Positions 7,220-14,365 of a stretch of DNA of 64,000 nt are shown in pieces. The notes beneath the pieces were generated by a model, which made no database searches, had not been told where the DNA came from, and saw nothing but the letters and a program-made list of their open reading frames with translations. Origin of the DNA: UBA4744 sp963707435 (GTDB lineage: Bacteria > Actinomycetota > Acidimicrobiia > Spongiisociales > UBA4744); contig CAVPPF010000005.1 in the NCBI GenBank assembly GCA_963707435.1, forward strand, positions 248,001-312,000, given 5' to 3'. How positions within the stretch are numbered: the first letter of the stretch is position 1; every line of letters begins with the position of its first letter. The translations under genes were made by a program, and so were the position numbers.

Positions 7220-8160
7220 TCCCGCAACTGCTTTCCGGTGAGCCTGAGGAACACGTCGTCGAGCGTGACCTGCTTCCGGTAGGTGGATTGGATCGTCACT
7301 CCCAGGGGCCGCAGAATGTCCTGGACTTCGTAGACGCCTGCCTCTTCGGCCTCGATCTCAATCCGGCCGTTGACGGTTCGGACCGCCGCATAGACCTGCC
7401 GGAGAGCGTCGATCGCAGCCTCCGTGACGTTCTCCGCCTCGACGACCGTCACCGACGTCCCGGCGATGCTGCTCTTCAGCTGAGCCGGGCTCCCCTCCGA
7501 GATGATCTTCCCCTCATCAATGATGGCAACCCGATCCGCCAGGGCATCCGCCTCTTCGAGGTAGTGGGTCGTGAGCAGAATCGTCTTCTTGCCTTTGAGG
7601 TGCTCGATGTGCTCCCAGATGGCTCTCCGCGACTGGGGATCGAGGCCGAGCGTTGGTTCGTCGAGGAACAGGACCTGCGGATCAGAGACGAGCGCCATGG
7701 CGATGCTGAGCCTTCGTTTCATGCCGCCCGAATACTTCTTCACCCGCTCTTTCGCCCGTTCTGCGAGGCCCATCATGTCGAGAAGCTCGCCGGATCGTTT
7801 CCGGGTCGTCTGCTTGTCGAGTCCGTGCAGGCCCGCCATGAGGCTCAGGTTCTCCCAGGCGTTGAGGCGCTCGGCGATGGCCGACTCCTGCGGGGAGACG
7901 TCGATGATTCCCTTGACGGCCAGAGGTTCGTGCCGGATGTCGTACCCCATGATCGTGGCGGTTCCCCCCGTGGGCCTGAGCAGGCAGCAGAGCATCTTGA
8001 TCGTGGTGGTCTTGCCCGCCCCGTTGGGTCCGAGGAGGGAGAACAGCTCACCGTGCTCGACCGACAGATCGACACCGTCGACCGCAACGAACTTGCCGAA
8101 TGATCGGGAGAGGCTCGATGTCTGGATGGCAAATGCGCTGCCGTCGGCAGGTCGGCTCAA
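7216..8160 (-). CDS. ABC transporter ATP-binding protein (DrrA-like)
   Basis: This 314-residue ATPase has Walker A GPNGAGKTTT (near 45-54), the signature YSGGMKRRLS, Walker B VLFLDEPTLGLDP and an H-loop TTHYLEEAD. About 75 extra residues follow the nucleotide-binding domain, as is common in DrrA-type exporters. It starts at TTG 8160, with GGGAGAG a few bases upstream. It partners the permease at 6497. The substrate is unknown. Confidence 0.9.
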   Translation of the reverse strand: MSRPADGSAFAIQTSSLSRSFGKFVAVDGVDLSVEHGELFSLLGPNGAGKTTTIKMLCCLLRPTGGTATIMGYDIRHEPLAVKGIIDVSPQESAIAERLNAWENLSLMAGLHGLDKQTTRKRSGELLDMMGLAERAKERVKKYSGGMKRRLSIAMALVSDPQVLFLDEPTLGLDPQSRRAIWEHIEHLKGKKTILLTTHYLEEADALADRVAIIDEGKIISEGSPAQLKSSIAGTSVTVVEAENVTEAAIDALRQVYAAVRTVNGRIEIEAEEAGVYEVQDILRPLGVTIQSTYRKQVTLDDVFLRLTGKQLRE

Positions 8161-8287
8161 GAACTCTCCCGGACGTCGTACATCCTTCCTACGGGTTCAG
8201 GCCTCGGCCGGATAGGGGACGATGGTCCCTTCGAGTTGACATTGGGCCCCGTATCTCCCTGGGGTGGCCGCCGCCGGCCAGATTGGA

Positions 8288-8419
8288 TCAGTCCCCAGCC
8301 GCAGCGATGAAGGCATCGACGAGGGTTCTGCGGCCTGCTTCCGAATCGGCACCCACCGGCGGCTCATCCTCGACCGGCACCTGCAGGCGTTCCTGGCCCG
8401 CATCCTTACTGTTATCTCG
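8288..8419 (-). pseudogene. possible C-terminal gene remnant upstream of the DUF222 gene
   Basis: The 8161-8455 stretch has no complete gene. One minus-strand frame is open for 44 codons (8419 to the TGA at 8288), follows a stop codon and lacks a plausible start. Its translation ends GRRTLVDAFIAAAGD, which looks like a normal protein tail with non-random codon use. It could be a relic of a gene cut by an earlier rearrangement. I do not recognise the family, and chance is not excluded. Confidence 0.2.
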
Positions 8420-8455
8420 TCATAGATAGCTCTAGTTTTTGTCACTTGGTGTCGC

Positions 8456-8476
8456 TAATATCGAACATATGTTCGA
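8456..8476 (+). promoter_or_regulatory. LexA (SOS) box over a leaderless promoter
   Basis: Bases 8461-8476 read TCGAACATATGTTCGA, a perfect palindrome that matches the mycobacterial/actinobacterial SOS box TCGAAC-N4-GTTCGA. It overlaps the last base of a -10-like TAATAT (8456-8461) and contains the ATG of the DUF222 gene (8469-8471). LexA bound here would block promoter and start site. The spacing implies a leaderless mRNA. Confidence 0.9.
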
Positions 8477-9662
8477 CACAGTGATCCCCAAGGCAGCCGA
8501 CGAGCGGGTAGATACCTTGGACACCCTGGTGATGGGTGAACAAGCCATCCGTTTCGAGGTACTCACCGAGATTGCTCGTCTCGATACCACCGAAACGTGG
8601 AAGCAGGATGGAGCGACCTCGATGGCCGATTGGCTGGTGGGCCGCTACACGATCTCAATCGCCACCGCCCGCGAATGGGTCAAGATCGCCCGGACCCTCG
8701 AAACCCAACCTCACATCCGCGGTGTCTACGCAGCCGGAAGGCTCTCGTGGGACCAACTCCGGGCGCTGCTCCGCTTCACCACCGCCGACGATGAGGCCGA
8801 GTGGGCCGAGAGAGCACCGTCGATGACCGTGGCCGAGCTGCGGGCCGTCCGCAAGACCGTCACCAGCGCCCGGGTGGTCGAAGCCCACGAGCAGCGCTGG
8901 GTTTCGTGGTGGTTCGACGATGACCGTCCGGGATTCCACATGACGGTCGACTTGGCCGACGTTGAAGGGGCCACCGTGGCCACCTGGCTGGCCAGAAGAG
9001 CCAACCAGTATGACCCCGATCCCCAGTCGGGCGTCTACGAAACGTTCGAAGCTCGGTGCGCCGACGCCCTCTACGAACTGGCCTCCCAGGACCTGGCGTC
9101 TGATCGGGACCACGACCGGGCCACCATCCTCGTCCATACGGACCTCACGACCCTCCTGGACAGAGTCGGAGCGGCCACCATCGCCGACGGACCCGCCCTC
9201 GCCCACGACACCTTGCGCAGGCTCGCCTGTGACGCCCGCATCCAACTCGCCGTCGCCGACCCCGGTGACGGGGTAATCGGAGTGGGCCGCACCACCCGGA
9301 CCATCCCACCCTGGCTCAACCGCCTGGTCCGGGCGCGGGACAAGGGTTGCCGCTTCCCGAACTGCCGGAGAACCCGCTGGGTCCAGGTCCATCACATCAT
9401 CCACTGGGCAGACGGCGGACCAACAGATCTCGACAATCTGCTGACGTTGTGCGGTTTCCACCACCGACTCATCCACGAGCACGGTTGGACCGTCAAAGGC
9501 GACCCCAACGGCACCATCACCTGGTGGCACCCCAACGGCTCCACGTTCGAACCGCAGGCACCGGCGCGACCGCTGGACCAATGGAAAAACATCCTCAACC
9601 TCATGCTCCCGGTTCGACCACCCGACCGGCCCGCGCCCGCGTGGTACCCGCTCCAACATTGA
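8469..9662 (+). CDS. DUF222 / HNH endonuclease (13E12 repeat family), SOS-controlled
   Basis: This 397-residue protein has an N-terminal DUF222 region (about 20-290) and a C-terminal HNH nuclease domain containing CRFPNCRRTRWVQVHHI, HWADGGPTDLDNL and CGFHHRLIHEHGW. It matches the 13E12 repeat family that is abundant in actinobacteria. The start at 8469 is chosen because the ATG lies inside the LexA box, 7 bases after a -10 element; an upstream in-frame GTG would lie before the promoter. Members of this family in Mycobacterium tuberculosis are also LexA-regulated, so a DNA-damage-linked nuclease is likely. Its exact substrate is not known. Confidence 0.92.
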   Translation: MFDTVIPKAADERVDTLDTLVMGEQAIRFEVLTEIARLDTTETWKQDGATSMADWLVGRYTISIATAREWVKIARTLETQPHIRGVYAAGRLSWDQLRALLRFTTADDEAEWAERAPSMTVAELRAVRKTVTSARVVEAHEQRWVSWWFDDDRPGFHMTVDLADVEGATVATWLARRANQYDPDPQSGVYETFEARCADALYELASQDLASDRDHDRATILVHTDLTTLLDRVGAATIADGPALAHDTLRRLACDARIQLAVADPGDGVIGVGRTTRTIPPWLNRLVRARDKGCRFPNCRRTRWVQVHHIIHWADGGPTDLDNLLTLCGFHHRLIHEHGWTVKGDPNGTITWWHPNGSTFEPQAPARPLDQWKNILNLMLPVRPPDRPAPAWYPLQH

Positions 9663-9795
9663 CGGGTTCGGGTTCGACGGCGAGAATTGCCGCCATCCGT
9701 CGGCATGAAATCGGGGTCCTTTCGGCAGTCCCTGTGACCCTTCGGGTAAGCTCGTGCGCCGGGCAAGAAGATTCTGATTCGAGGAGGGTGAGGGG

Positions 9796-11250
9796 TTGGC
9801 TACCGCCACGACCACAGCGCGGCTATCGCTCGCCGATTTCCTCGCGCCCCGGAACACGGACTCGGCCGCCCGCAGGCACCTGATTGCCGCCGTCATATTC
9901 CTGCTCGTCGCCGGCTTCTTCACCATGCTGCTGTTCGTGAAGCTCGCCTATCCCAATTTCCTGGGTGGACAGGCCTTCACCACGTACGGCCGCCTCCGCC
10001 CGATCGCGATCTCGGCAACGGTGCTCGGGTTCGTGACCTTGATGCATCTGGCCGCCATCTACTACCTCGTCCCCAGGCTCACCGGAGCCCGCCTCTGGAA
10101 TGAGCGGCTCGCCAACCTCGGTTTGTGGCTGGCAGTCGGCGTGAACGTAGCCGCCATCGTGGCGCTCGCAGCCGGGTACTCGGACGGCCGGGAGTGGCTC
10201 GAAATCCCCTGGTGGCTCGACATCGCCGTTGTTGCCATGCTGCTGGTGCCCGGCGCCGTTGTCGCTCGAACCATGAAGGACCGCACCGAAGAGGGCCTGT
10301 TCGTATCGCTGTGGTACTTCCTGGCCGGACTCTTCTGGGTGGTCGGGCTCTATGTGGTCGGCAATATCCCGAATCTGTACGGCTCGGCTTCACAGATCCA
10401 GTCGTCGTTCTTCGTGTCGGGAATGACCGAGCTGTGGTTGATCGGGATTGGGGTCGGCACTGCCTACTACCTGGTTCCCAAGATCACCGGCAATCCGCTC
10501 TTCAACCGCCAATTGGCCCTCATCGGCTTCTGGTCGCTCGCCTTCGCCGGAGCCTGGCTCGGCCAGAGCAGGTTCGTCTACGGCCCCGGCCCGGAGTGGC
10601 TGGAAACCACTGCCGCCGCCTTTGGTCTGGCGCTGGTGGTGGCGGCGATGGCGGTGGTCACCAACCTGGTCGGAACCATGAGCGGGAAGTGGTCGATGTT
10701 GAGTGAGTCGGCGGCGCTCCGATTCACGATGGTCGGATCAGCTCTGTACCTGGTTGCCGCCTTCCTGCGCTTCCTGCCGGGGATCCCGTCGGTGGCAGCC
10801 GTAACCGGTCTGACGAGTTTCGCGGACGGCACCATGGTCCTGGTCTTGTTCGGCCTCGTCGGTCTCTGGGCCGGCGCTTTCGTCTATCACGCCCTGCCCC
10901 GGTTGATCGGACGCGAGATCTACTCGGAGAGGCTCACCAGGGTGCATCTCCAGGCAACCCTGGTCGGAGCCGGCGGGCTGGCCCTCCTGCTGTGGCTGGC
11001 CGGCCTCATCTCCGGATACTCGTGGGCGGCCGGAGCGTTGACCGGCACCTATGTGGCCGTGGGCGAGGGCTTCGCCAACACGGTCGATCAAGTCCGCCTC
11101 GCCTACAGCCTCACAGCCCTGGCGGCGCTGGTGCTCTTTGGCGGCCAGGTCGCATTTGCCTACAACACCTATCGCACGTTCACCTCCGGCAGGCCCACGG
11201 CGCACGAAGCGCTGGTACCCGGCGCACCCCTCGAGGTGGCCGATGAGTAG
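9796..11250 (+). CDS. CcoN-like (cbb3 oxidase subunit I) protein lacking all heme and copper ligands
   Basis: This 484-residue, ~12-helix protein aligns along its length with CcoN. Shared blocks include YGRLRP (64-69), YYLVPK (224-229), FWSLAF, YHALPRLIGRE (364-374) and AYNTYRT (455-461). The canonical ligands are all changed. The low-spin heme His of RLRPLHTNA is A71. The CuB His of YGHNAVG aligns with S208. The His-His pair of GPHH is S258-R259. The GHVH pair is T346 and V348. The cross-linked Tyr position is also lost. It should bind neither b-type heme nor CuB and cannot reduce oxygen by the known mechanism. It may be a membrane scaffold for the cytochromes encoded next. Start TTG 9796 follows GGAGGGTGAGG. 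Confidence 0.9.
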   Translation: MATATTTARLSLADFLAPRNTDSAARRHLIAAVIFLLVAGFFTMLLFVKLAYPNFLGGQAFTTYGRLRPIAISATVLGFVTLMHLAAIYYLVPRLTGARLWNERLANLGLWLAVGVNVAAIVALAAGYSDGREWLEIPWWLDIAVVAMLLVPGAVVARTMKDRTEEGLFVSLWYFLAGLFWVVGLYVVGNIPNLYGSASQIQSSFFVSGMTELWLIGIGVGTAYYLVPKITGNPLFNRQLALIGFWSLAFAGAWLGQSRFVYGPGPEWLETTAAAFGLALVVAAMAVVTNLVGTMSGKWSMLSESAALRFTMVGSALYLVAAFLRFLPGIPSVAAVTGLTSFADGTMVLVLFGLVGLWAGAFVYHALPRLIGREIYSERLTRVHLQATLVGAGGLALLLWLAGLISGYSWAAGALTGTYVAVGEGFANTVDQVRLAYSLTALAALVLFGGQVAFAYNTYRTFTSGRPTAHEALVPGAPLEVADE

Positions 11251-12058
11251 CGAGACCCTCGCCGCCGCTGCAGAGGTCATGGGCGTCCCGGAGTCTCTGG
11301 TGCAACGATCCGCCCAGGCCCGTGCCCAGGCAGGCGGAATCGCCGTCGATGCCGTCCTGGGAGCATGGAGCGGCGGTGCAGCCGTTGCTCATGCTGCTGC
11401 CCCTCCTGCTGCTGCCGCAACCCCGGAGCCGGAACCAGTTCCGGTAACGGCCCCCGCTGCAGCGGCCGCCGCCCCGGCCGGCACACCGGACGTCGAACCC
11501 GCCCCCACCCCGGCTCCCGTCCAGCCCGCCGGGGCTGCCGCCGCCGTAGCCGTCCTCGAGGCGCCGATCCCGGAAGGGGCACCGGTCTTGACAGGACGCC
11601 GGGAAAGCGCTGGTGTCCTCCTGGCCGGAGTCGCGGGCCTGTTCCTGATTGCCGTGCTCTTGGCGATGGTGCTGCCGGCTCTCGACGGAACACCGGCGAC
11701 GCCCCCACCGAGCGGTCTGAGCGAACTCGGAGTGCAGGGAAGAGAGGTCTATGTGGCCGAAGGCTGCTGGTACTGCCATACCCAGCAGGTGCGGCCCATC
11801 GTGGCCGACGCCAACCTCGGACCGGTGACGCGAGCGGACCTTCTGGCATCCATCGCTCCCGACACCCTGGGCATCCAGCGGATCGGACCCGATCTGGCCC
11901 ACGCCGGAAGCCGCGAGCCGACCAGTGATCCTGCGTGGCTGGCCGAATTCCTTGTAGATCCCCGATCAGTGAACGAAGACAGCCTCCAACCCGCCTACGG
12001 CCATCTGTCTGATGCAGACCGGTCGGCGCTGGTCCAGTATCTCGTGGAGTCCCGATGA
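11243..12058 (+). CDS. CcoO-like monoheme cytochrome c with N-terminal docking domain
   Basis: This is a 271-residue protein. Residues 1-45 form the shared docking motif (VPESLVQRSAQARAQA at 15-30). An Ala/Pro linker follows (46-115), then one membrane helix (about 124-146) and a CcoO-type cytochrome domain with EGCWYCHTQQVRP (heme C175/C178/H179), IGPDLA and DPRSV. In CcoO the sixth heme ligand lies in a SNMPGY-like motif. Here the region reads DSLQPAY, with Q249 at the Met position, and no methionine occurs after the heme site. It overlaps the CcoN-like gene by 8 bases and the next gene by 4. The cytochrome should face outside and the docking domain the cytoplasm. Confidence 0.9.
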   Translation: MSSETLAAAAEVMGVPESLVQRSAQARAQAGGIAVDAVLGAWSGGAAVAHAAAPPAAAATPEPEPVPVTAPAAAAAAPAGTPDVEPAPTPAPVQPAGAAAAVAVLEAPIPEGAPVLTGRRESAGVLLAGVAGLFLIAVLLAMVLPALDGTPATPPPSGLSELGVQGREVYVAEGCWYCHTQQVRPIVADANLGPVTRADLLASIAPDTLGIQRIGPDLAHAGSREPTSDPAWLAEFLVDPRSVNEDSLQPAYGHLSDADRSALVQYLVESR

Positions 12059-13074
12059 GCGAAAACCTGTCCGCCGCCGCCGAATCCATGGGAGTTCCCG
12101 AACCGCTCGTGCAGCGCTCCGCCGAGGCGCGCGCTGCGGCCGCGGCTGCCTCCGCCGAAGACGTTCTCGCAGCCTGGGCCGGTGGAAGTGCCGCTCCCAC
12201 AGCTCCGGCCGCGCCGGCGCCCGAACCACCGTCCGAGGAAGCTGCTCCCGGGCCCGCCGCCCCGCCGGCAGCCGAACCCGCCCCCGCGGCGCCCGAGACC
12301 GCCGCAGAACCGGCACCGGCGCCACCCGTGCAAACCCCGGCCATCCCCGCCCGACCGGTGCCAGCTTCGGTCGGCATGGAAGAGGCACGGAACTGGGAGT
12401 CGGTCGTCACCGTCCCAACGGCCGGTCTCAAAGAGCGGACCAAGACCCGGGTGCCGTCTTGGTTGACGGCCGTCTTCGTGATACTTCCCCTTGCCGGCTT
12501 GCTCTACCTCTTGCAATTCTCGGGTGGGCCCGCCTGCGGCGACAGCGGCCTGCTGGCGGTCGATCGTGTCTCCGGCGAGGTCGTCAACTGCGACGGATCG
12601 CCGTTCGAGGGTCGCGGAGGACCCGGCAGCGGCTCCACGGACTTCCTAGCCCTCGGCACGGCTCTGTATGCCGACGCCCAGGTGGCCTGCATCGGCTGCC
12701 ACGGCGCCAACGGCGAAGGCGGCGTCGGCCCGGCTTTTACCGGAGGGGCGGTTCTCGTCACGTTCCCGACGTGTGCCGAGCATGTGCAATGGGTGCAGCT
12801 GGGCTCCAGCGGCTGGCAAGCTGAGGTGGGCACCTCCTACGGAGCGCAAGGCACGCTCTCCGTTGGCGGCATGCCCGGCTTCAGCCAGTCCCTCAGCGAC
12901 GAGGAACTCCGATCCGTCGTCGCTTTCGAACGGGTGAGGTTCGGTGGCGCCGGCCTCGACGAAACCCTGGCGGACTGCGGATTGGTGATCCCGGAACTGC
13001 CGGTCGACGGGACCGAGGCCCCGGCCGGCGAAGGTGGCGACGCAACCACGACCACCACCGAAGCCACCGGCTAG
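12055..13074 (+). CDS. CcoP-like monoheme cytochrome c with N-terminal docking domain
   Basis: This is a 339-residue protein. The N-terminal docking motif VPEPLVQRSAEARAAAA (14-30) is followed by DVLAAWAGG, a long Ala/Pro/Glu linker (45-105), one membrane helix (136-155) and a cytochrome c domain with CIGCHGANGEGG (heme 212-216) and axial Met273 in GGMPGF. Canonical CcoP has two heme c domains; here there is one. Extra cysteines (C161, C179, C240, C308) could form disulfides. The Thr-rich tail ends the protein. It is the last gene of the trio (ATGA overlap) and presumably takes electrons from the bc-type complex or the CcoO-like partner. Confidence 0.88.
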   Translation: MSENLSAAAESMGVPEPLVQRSAEARAAAAAASAEDVLAAWAGGSAAPTAPAAPAPEPPSEEAAPGPAAPPAAEPAPAAPETAAEPAPAPPVQTPAIPARPVPASVGMEEARNWESVVTVPTAGLKERTKTRVPSWLTAVFVILPLAGLLYLLQFSGGPACGDSGLLAVDRVSGEVVNCDGSPFEGRGGPGSGSTDFLALGTALYADAQVACIGCHGANGEGGVGPAFTGGAVLVTFPTCAEHVQWVQLGSSGWQAEVGTSYGAQGTLSVGGMPGFSQSLSDEELRSVVAFERVRFGGAGLDETLADCGLVIPELPVDGTEAPAGEGGDATTTTTEATG

Positions 13075-13145
13075 CTGTGCCCGGGCAAGCGACGATTCGA
13101 ATCTCGTCGACTTCGCTGCATCCTGGATTACCGCGCACCGGGTAA

Positions 13146-13163
13146 ACCGATCGAACGATCGGT
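13146..13163. promoter_or_regulatory. near-perfect palindrome, possible operator
   Basis: ACCGATCG-AA-CGATCGGT is an 8-bp inverted repeat with a two-base spacer, located just upstream of the structured region at 13172. Size and symmetry fit a TetR-type or similar dimer operator. No regulator gene lies next to it, so the assignment is open. Confidence 0.4.
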
Positions 13164-13171
13164 AAATCACA

Positions 13172-13330
13172 AACCGGAGAAAAACACTCAAGGTCTCTCC
13201 AGCGCCTCCGATATCTGAGAAGGATGCGAAAGCATCCAGCCGAAGGGCTCCAACCCTTCCGCAACGCGGGGGGCGCGGTTGGTCATTCGTCGTATTTGGC
13301 CTTAGGCACGTTCAACGACCTAAGGTTTTA
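13172..13330 (+). ncRNA. multi-stem structured RNA candidate, unassigned
   Basis: Nested pairing is visible by eye. A closing stem is formed by AACC (13172-13175) with GGTT (13277-13280). Inside are GGAGA/TCTCC (13176-13180/13196-13200), a GNRA hairpin GGATGC-GAAA-GCATCC (13222-13237) and GAAGGG-ctccaa-CCCTTC (13242-13259). A terminator-like hairpin with T-run follows (13300-13329). I compared it from memory with TPP, glycine, c-di-GMP, c-di-AMP and guanidine riboswitch consensuses and none fits. It could be a riboswitch, a small RNA or only the 3' region of the cbb3-like mRNA. Strand is inferred from the terminator. Confidence 0.4.
13300..13329 (+). terminator. candidate intrinsic terminator
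   Basis: CCTTAGG (13300-13306) pairs with CCTAAGG (13319-13325) around a 12-base loop and is followed by TTTTAAA. It could end the cbb3-like transcript or the RNA candidate before it. The stem is short, so confidence is moderate. Confidence 0.5.
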
Positions 13331-13385
13331 AAGGTAAGCCTCCCAGCCCGCCCCAACGACGGAGACCGACGGTCCCCCACCTTTC

Positions 13386-13418
13386 GAGAGGCCCCCGTTC
13401 AGGGGGCCTCTCTCTTTT
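13386..13418 (+). terminator. strong intrinsic terminator
   Basis: GAGAGGCCCCC (13386-13396), a five-base loop and the exact complement (13402-13412) form an 11-bp GC-rich stem followed by TCTTTT on the plus strand. The minus-strand side has no T-run, so it serves plus-strand transcription from the 9796-13330 region. Confidence 0.85.
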
Positions 13419-13466
13419 GGGCGGCAGAACCCGGGTAAGCTCGGTACCCGCCGACCGGAAGCCTCG

Positions 13467-13559
13467 TTGCGCCCTGCCACCACCATCGTGATCCTCGTCC
13501 TGCTGCTGCTGATCGCCGTCGCCGGAGTCATCTTTGTCGTGCAGCTGATCTCCGCTTAG
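13467..13559 (+). CDS. 30-residue single-helix membrane microprotein
   Basis: TTG 13467 opens a 31-codon frame encoding MRPATT followed by a 20-plus-residue hydrophobic helix (IVILVLLLLIAVAGVIFVV) and a short tail QLISA. GGAAG ends five bases before the TTG, a good ribosome-binding site. The TAG stop (13557-13559) overlaps the TAA stop of the convergent gene (13556-13558), as is common for neighbouring real genes in compact genomes. I do not recognise it. A small membrane subunit or regulator is possible. Confidence 0.55.
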   Translation: MRPATTIVILVLLLLIAVAGVIFVVQLISA

Positions 13560-14365
13560 CTCGAAACCCTCATCGAGAGGTCGGTCCCTTCGGACAGGCC
13601 AAACCAGTCGTCGGCTCTGCCTTCCCGAACGGCCAGCGCCAGCAACCCGTAGGAATCGACGTGAAGCAGAGGCTTGCCCGGCTCGACCTCTCCGTAAGCG
13701 ACCGCCCAGGGAAGCGTGTGATCCCGGTTCCCGATTCTGAGGGAGACCTCCGAGCCAGGCTGAAGACCGAGCAGGTGGAGTTCCTCGGGGCCGATATTGG
13801 TCTGGGCGTTCCCGAACCGGTCGATCCACCAGGCCTGGCCGCTGACGACGCCTCCTTCGGACTGCGAGAGCGGAAGGATGAGCGGCATCACGCCGGCCGG
13901 GTCGACCTCGCTCCCGAGATCGGACAGCTTCGCCTCACCGGTGGCGAGCACGGCGGCCGCCGGGCCAAACCGATCCCGACCGTCGAAGGTGGCTCCTTCA
14001 CTCGGAATCAGCAATTCGGGATTCTCGATGGCAACGATGCGGCTGGCGCCGCCGACCATGGCGACTGCCGGAGAGAGCAGTCCGTTGTCGGGGCCGACGA
14101 AGTAACCCCAGGGGGTCTCCGCCGCAATGGGAACCCGCGACGTGCCAACGCCCGGATCGACGACGGCCAGGGCAACGCCCTGCGGCAGGTACTGGATCGC
14201 CCGCATCAGGGTGAGGGCGCCGGCCCGAACGTCGCCGGGTTTCACCCCGTGCGACACGTCGATGATCCGGCTCCCGGGGGCAATCCGGGCCAGGACCCCG
14301 TGCACCACCCCGACGAACTCATCCTGGTAGCCGAAGTCGGACAGAAAAGAGATAGGCAGGCTCAT
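13556..14365 (-). CDS. SAM hydroxide adenosyltransferase family protein (DUF62), altered catalytic triad
   Basis: The 269-residue protein has the family blocks FLSDFGYQDEFVGVVHGV (7-24), DVSHG, VDPGVGTSR (69-77), GPDNGLL (91-97) and GRDRFGP. The family converts S-adenosylmethionine and water to adenosine and methionine, or uses halide in the fluorinase/chlorinase branch. Described hydroxide enzymes use an Asp-Arg-His triad. D70 and R77 are present, but the motif normally TFHGRD is TFDGRD here, giving D128 in place of His. Activity may differ or the nucleophile-activating residue may be replaced. The gene is convergent with the microprotein at 13467. Confidence 0.88.
   Translation of the reverse strand: MSLPISFLSDFGYQDEFVGVVHGVLARIAPGSRIIDVSHGVKPGDVRAGALTLMRAIQYLPQGVALAVVDPGVGTSRVPIAAETPWGYFVGPDNGLLSPAVAMVGGASRIVAIENPELLIPSEGATFDGRDRFGPAAAVLATGEAKLSDLGSEVDPAGVMPLILPLSQSEGGVVSGQAWWIDRFGNAQTNIGPEELHLLGLQPGSEVSLRIGNRDHTLPWAVAYGEVEPGKPLLHVDSYGLLALAVREGRADDWFGLSEGTDLSMRVSS

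Noticed and set aside
8197..8445. 82-codon minus-strand frame before the DUF222 gene
   Set aside because: It has Arg/Met/Ser-biased composition and no ribosome-binding site, and it overlaps the LexA-controlled promoter. Another frame there looks more protein-like but only as a remnant.
13083..13104. T-arm-like sequence GATTCGAATC considered as part of a tRNA
   Set aside because: No acceptor, D- or anticodon arm can be folded around it. It is a simple palindrome.
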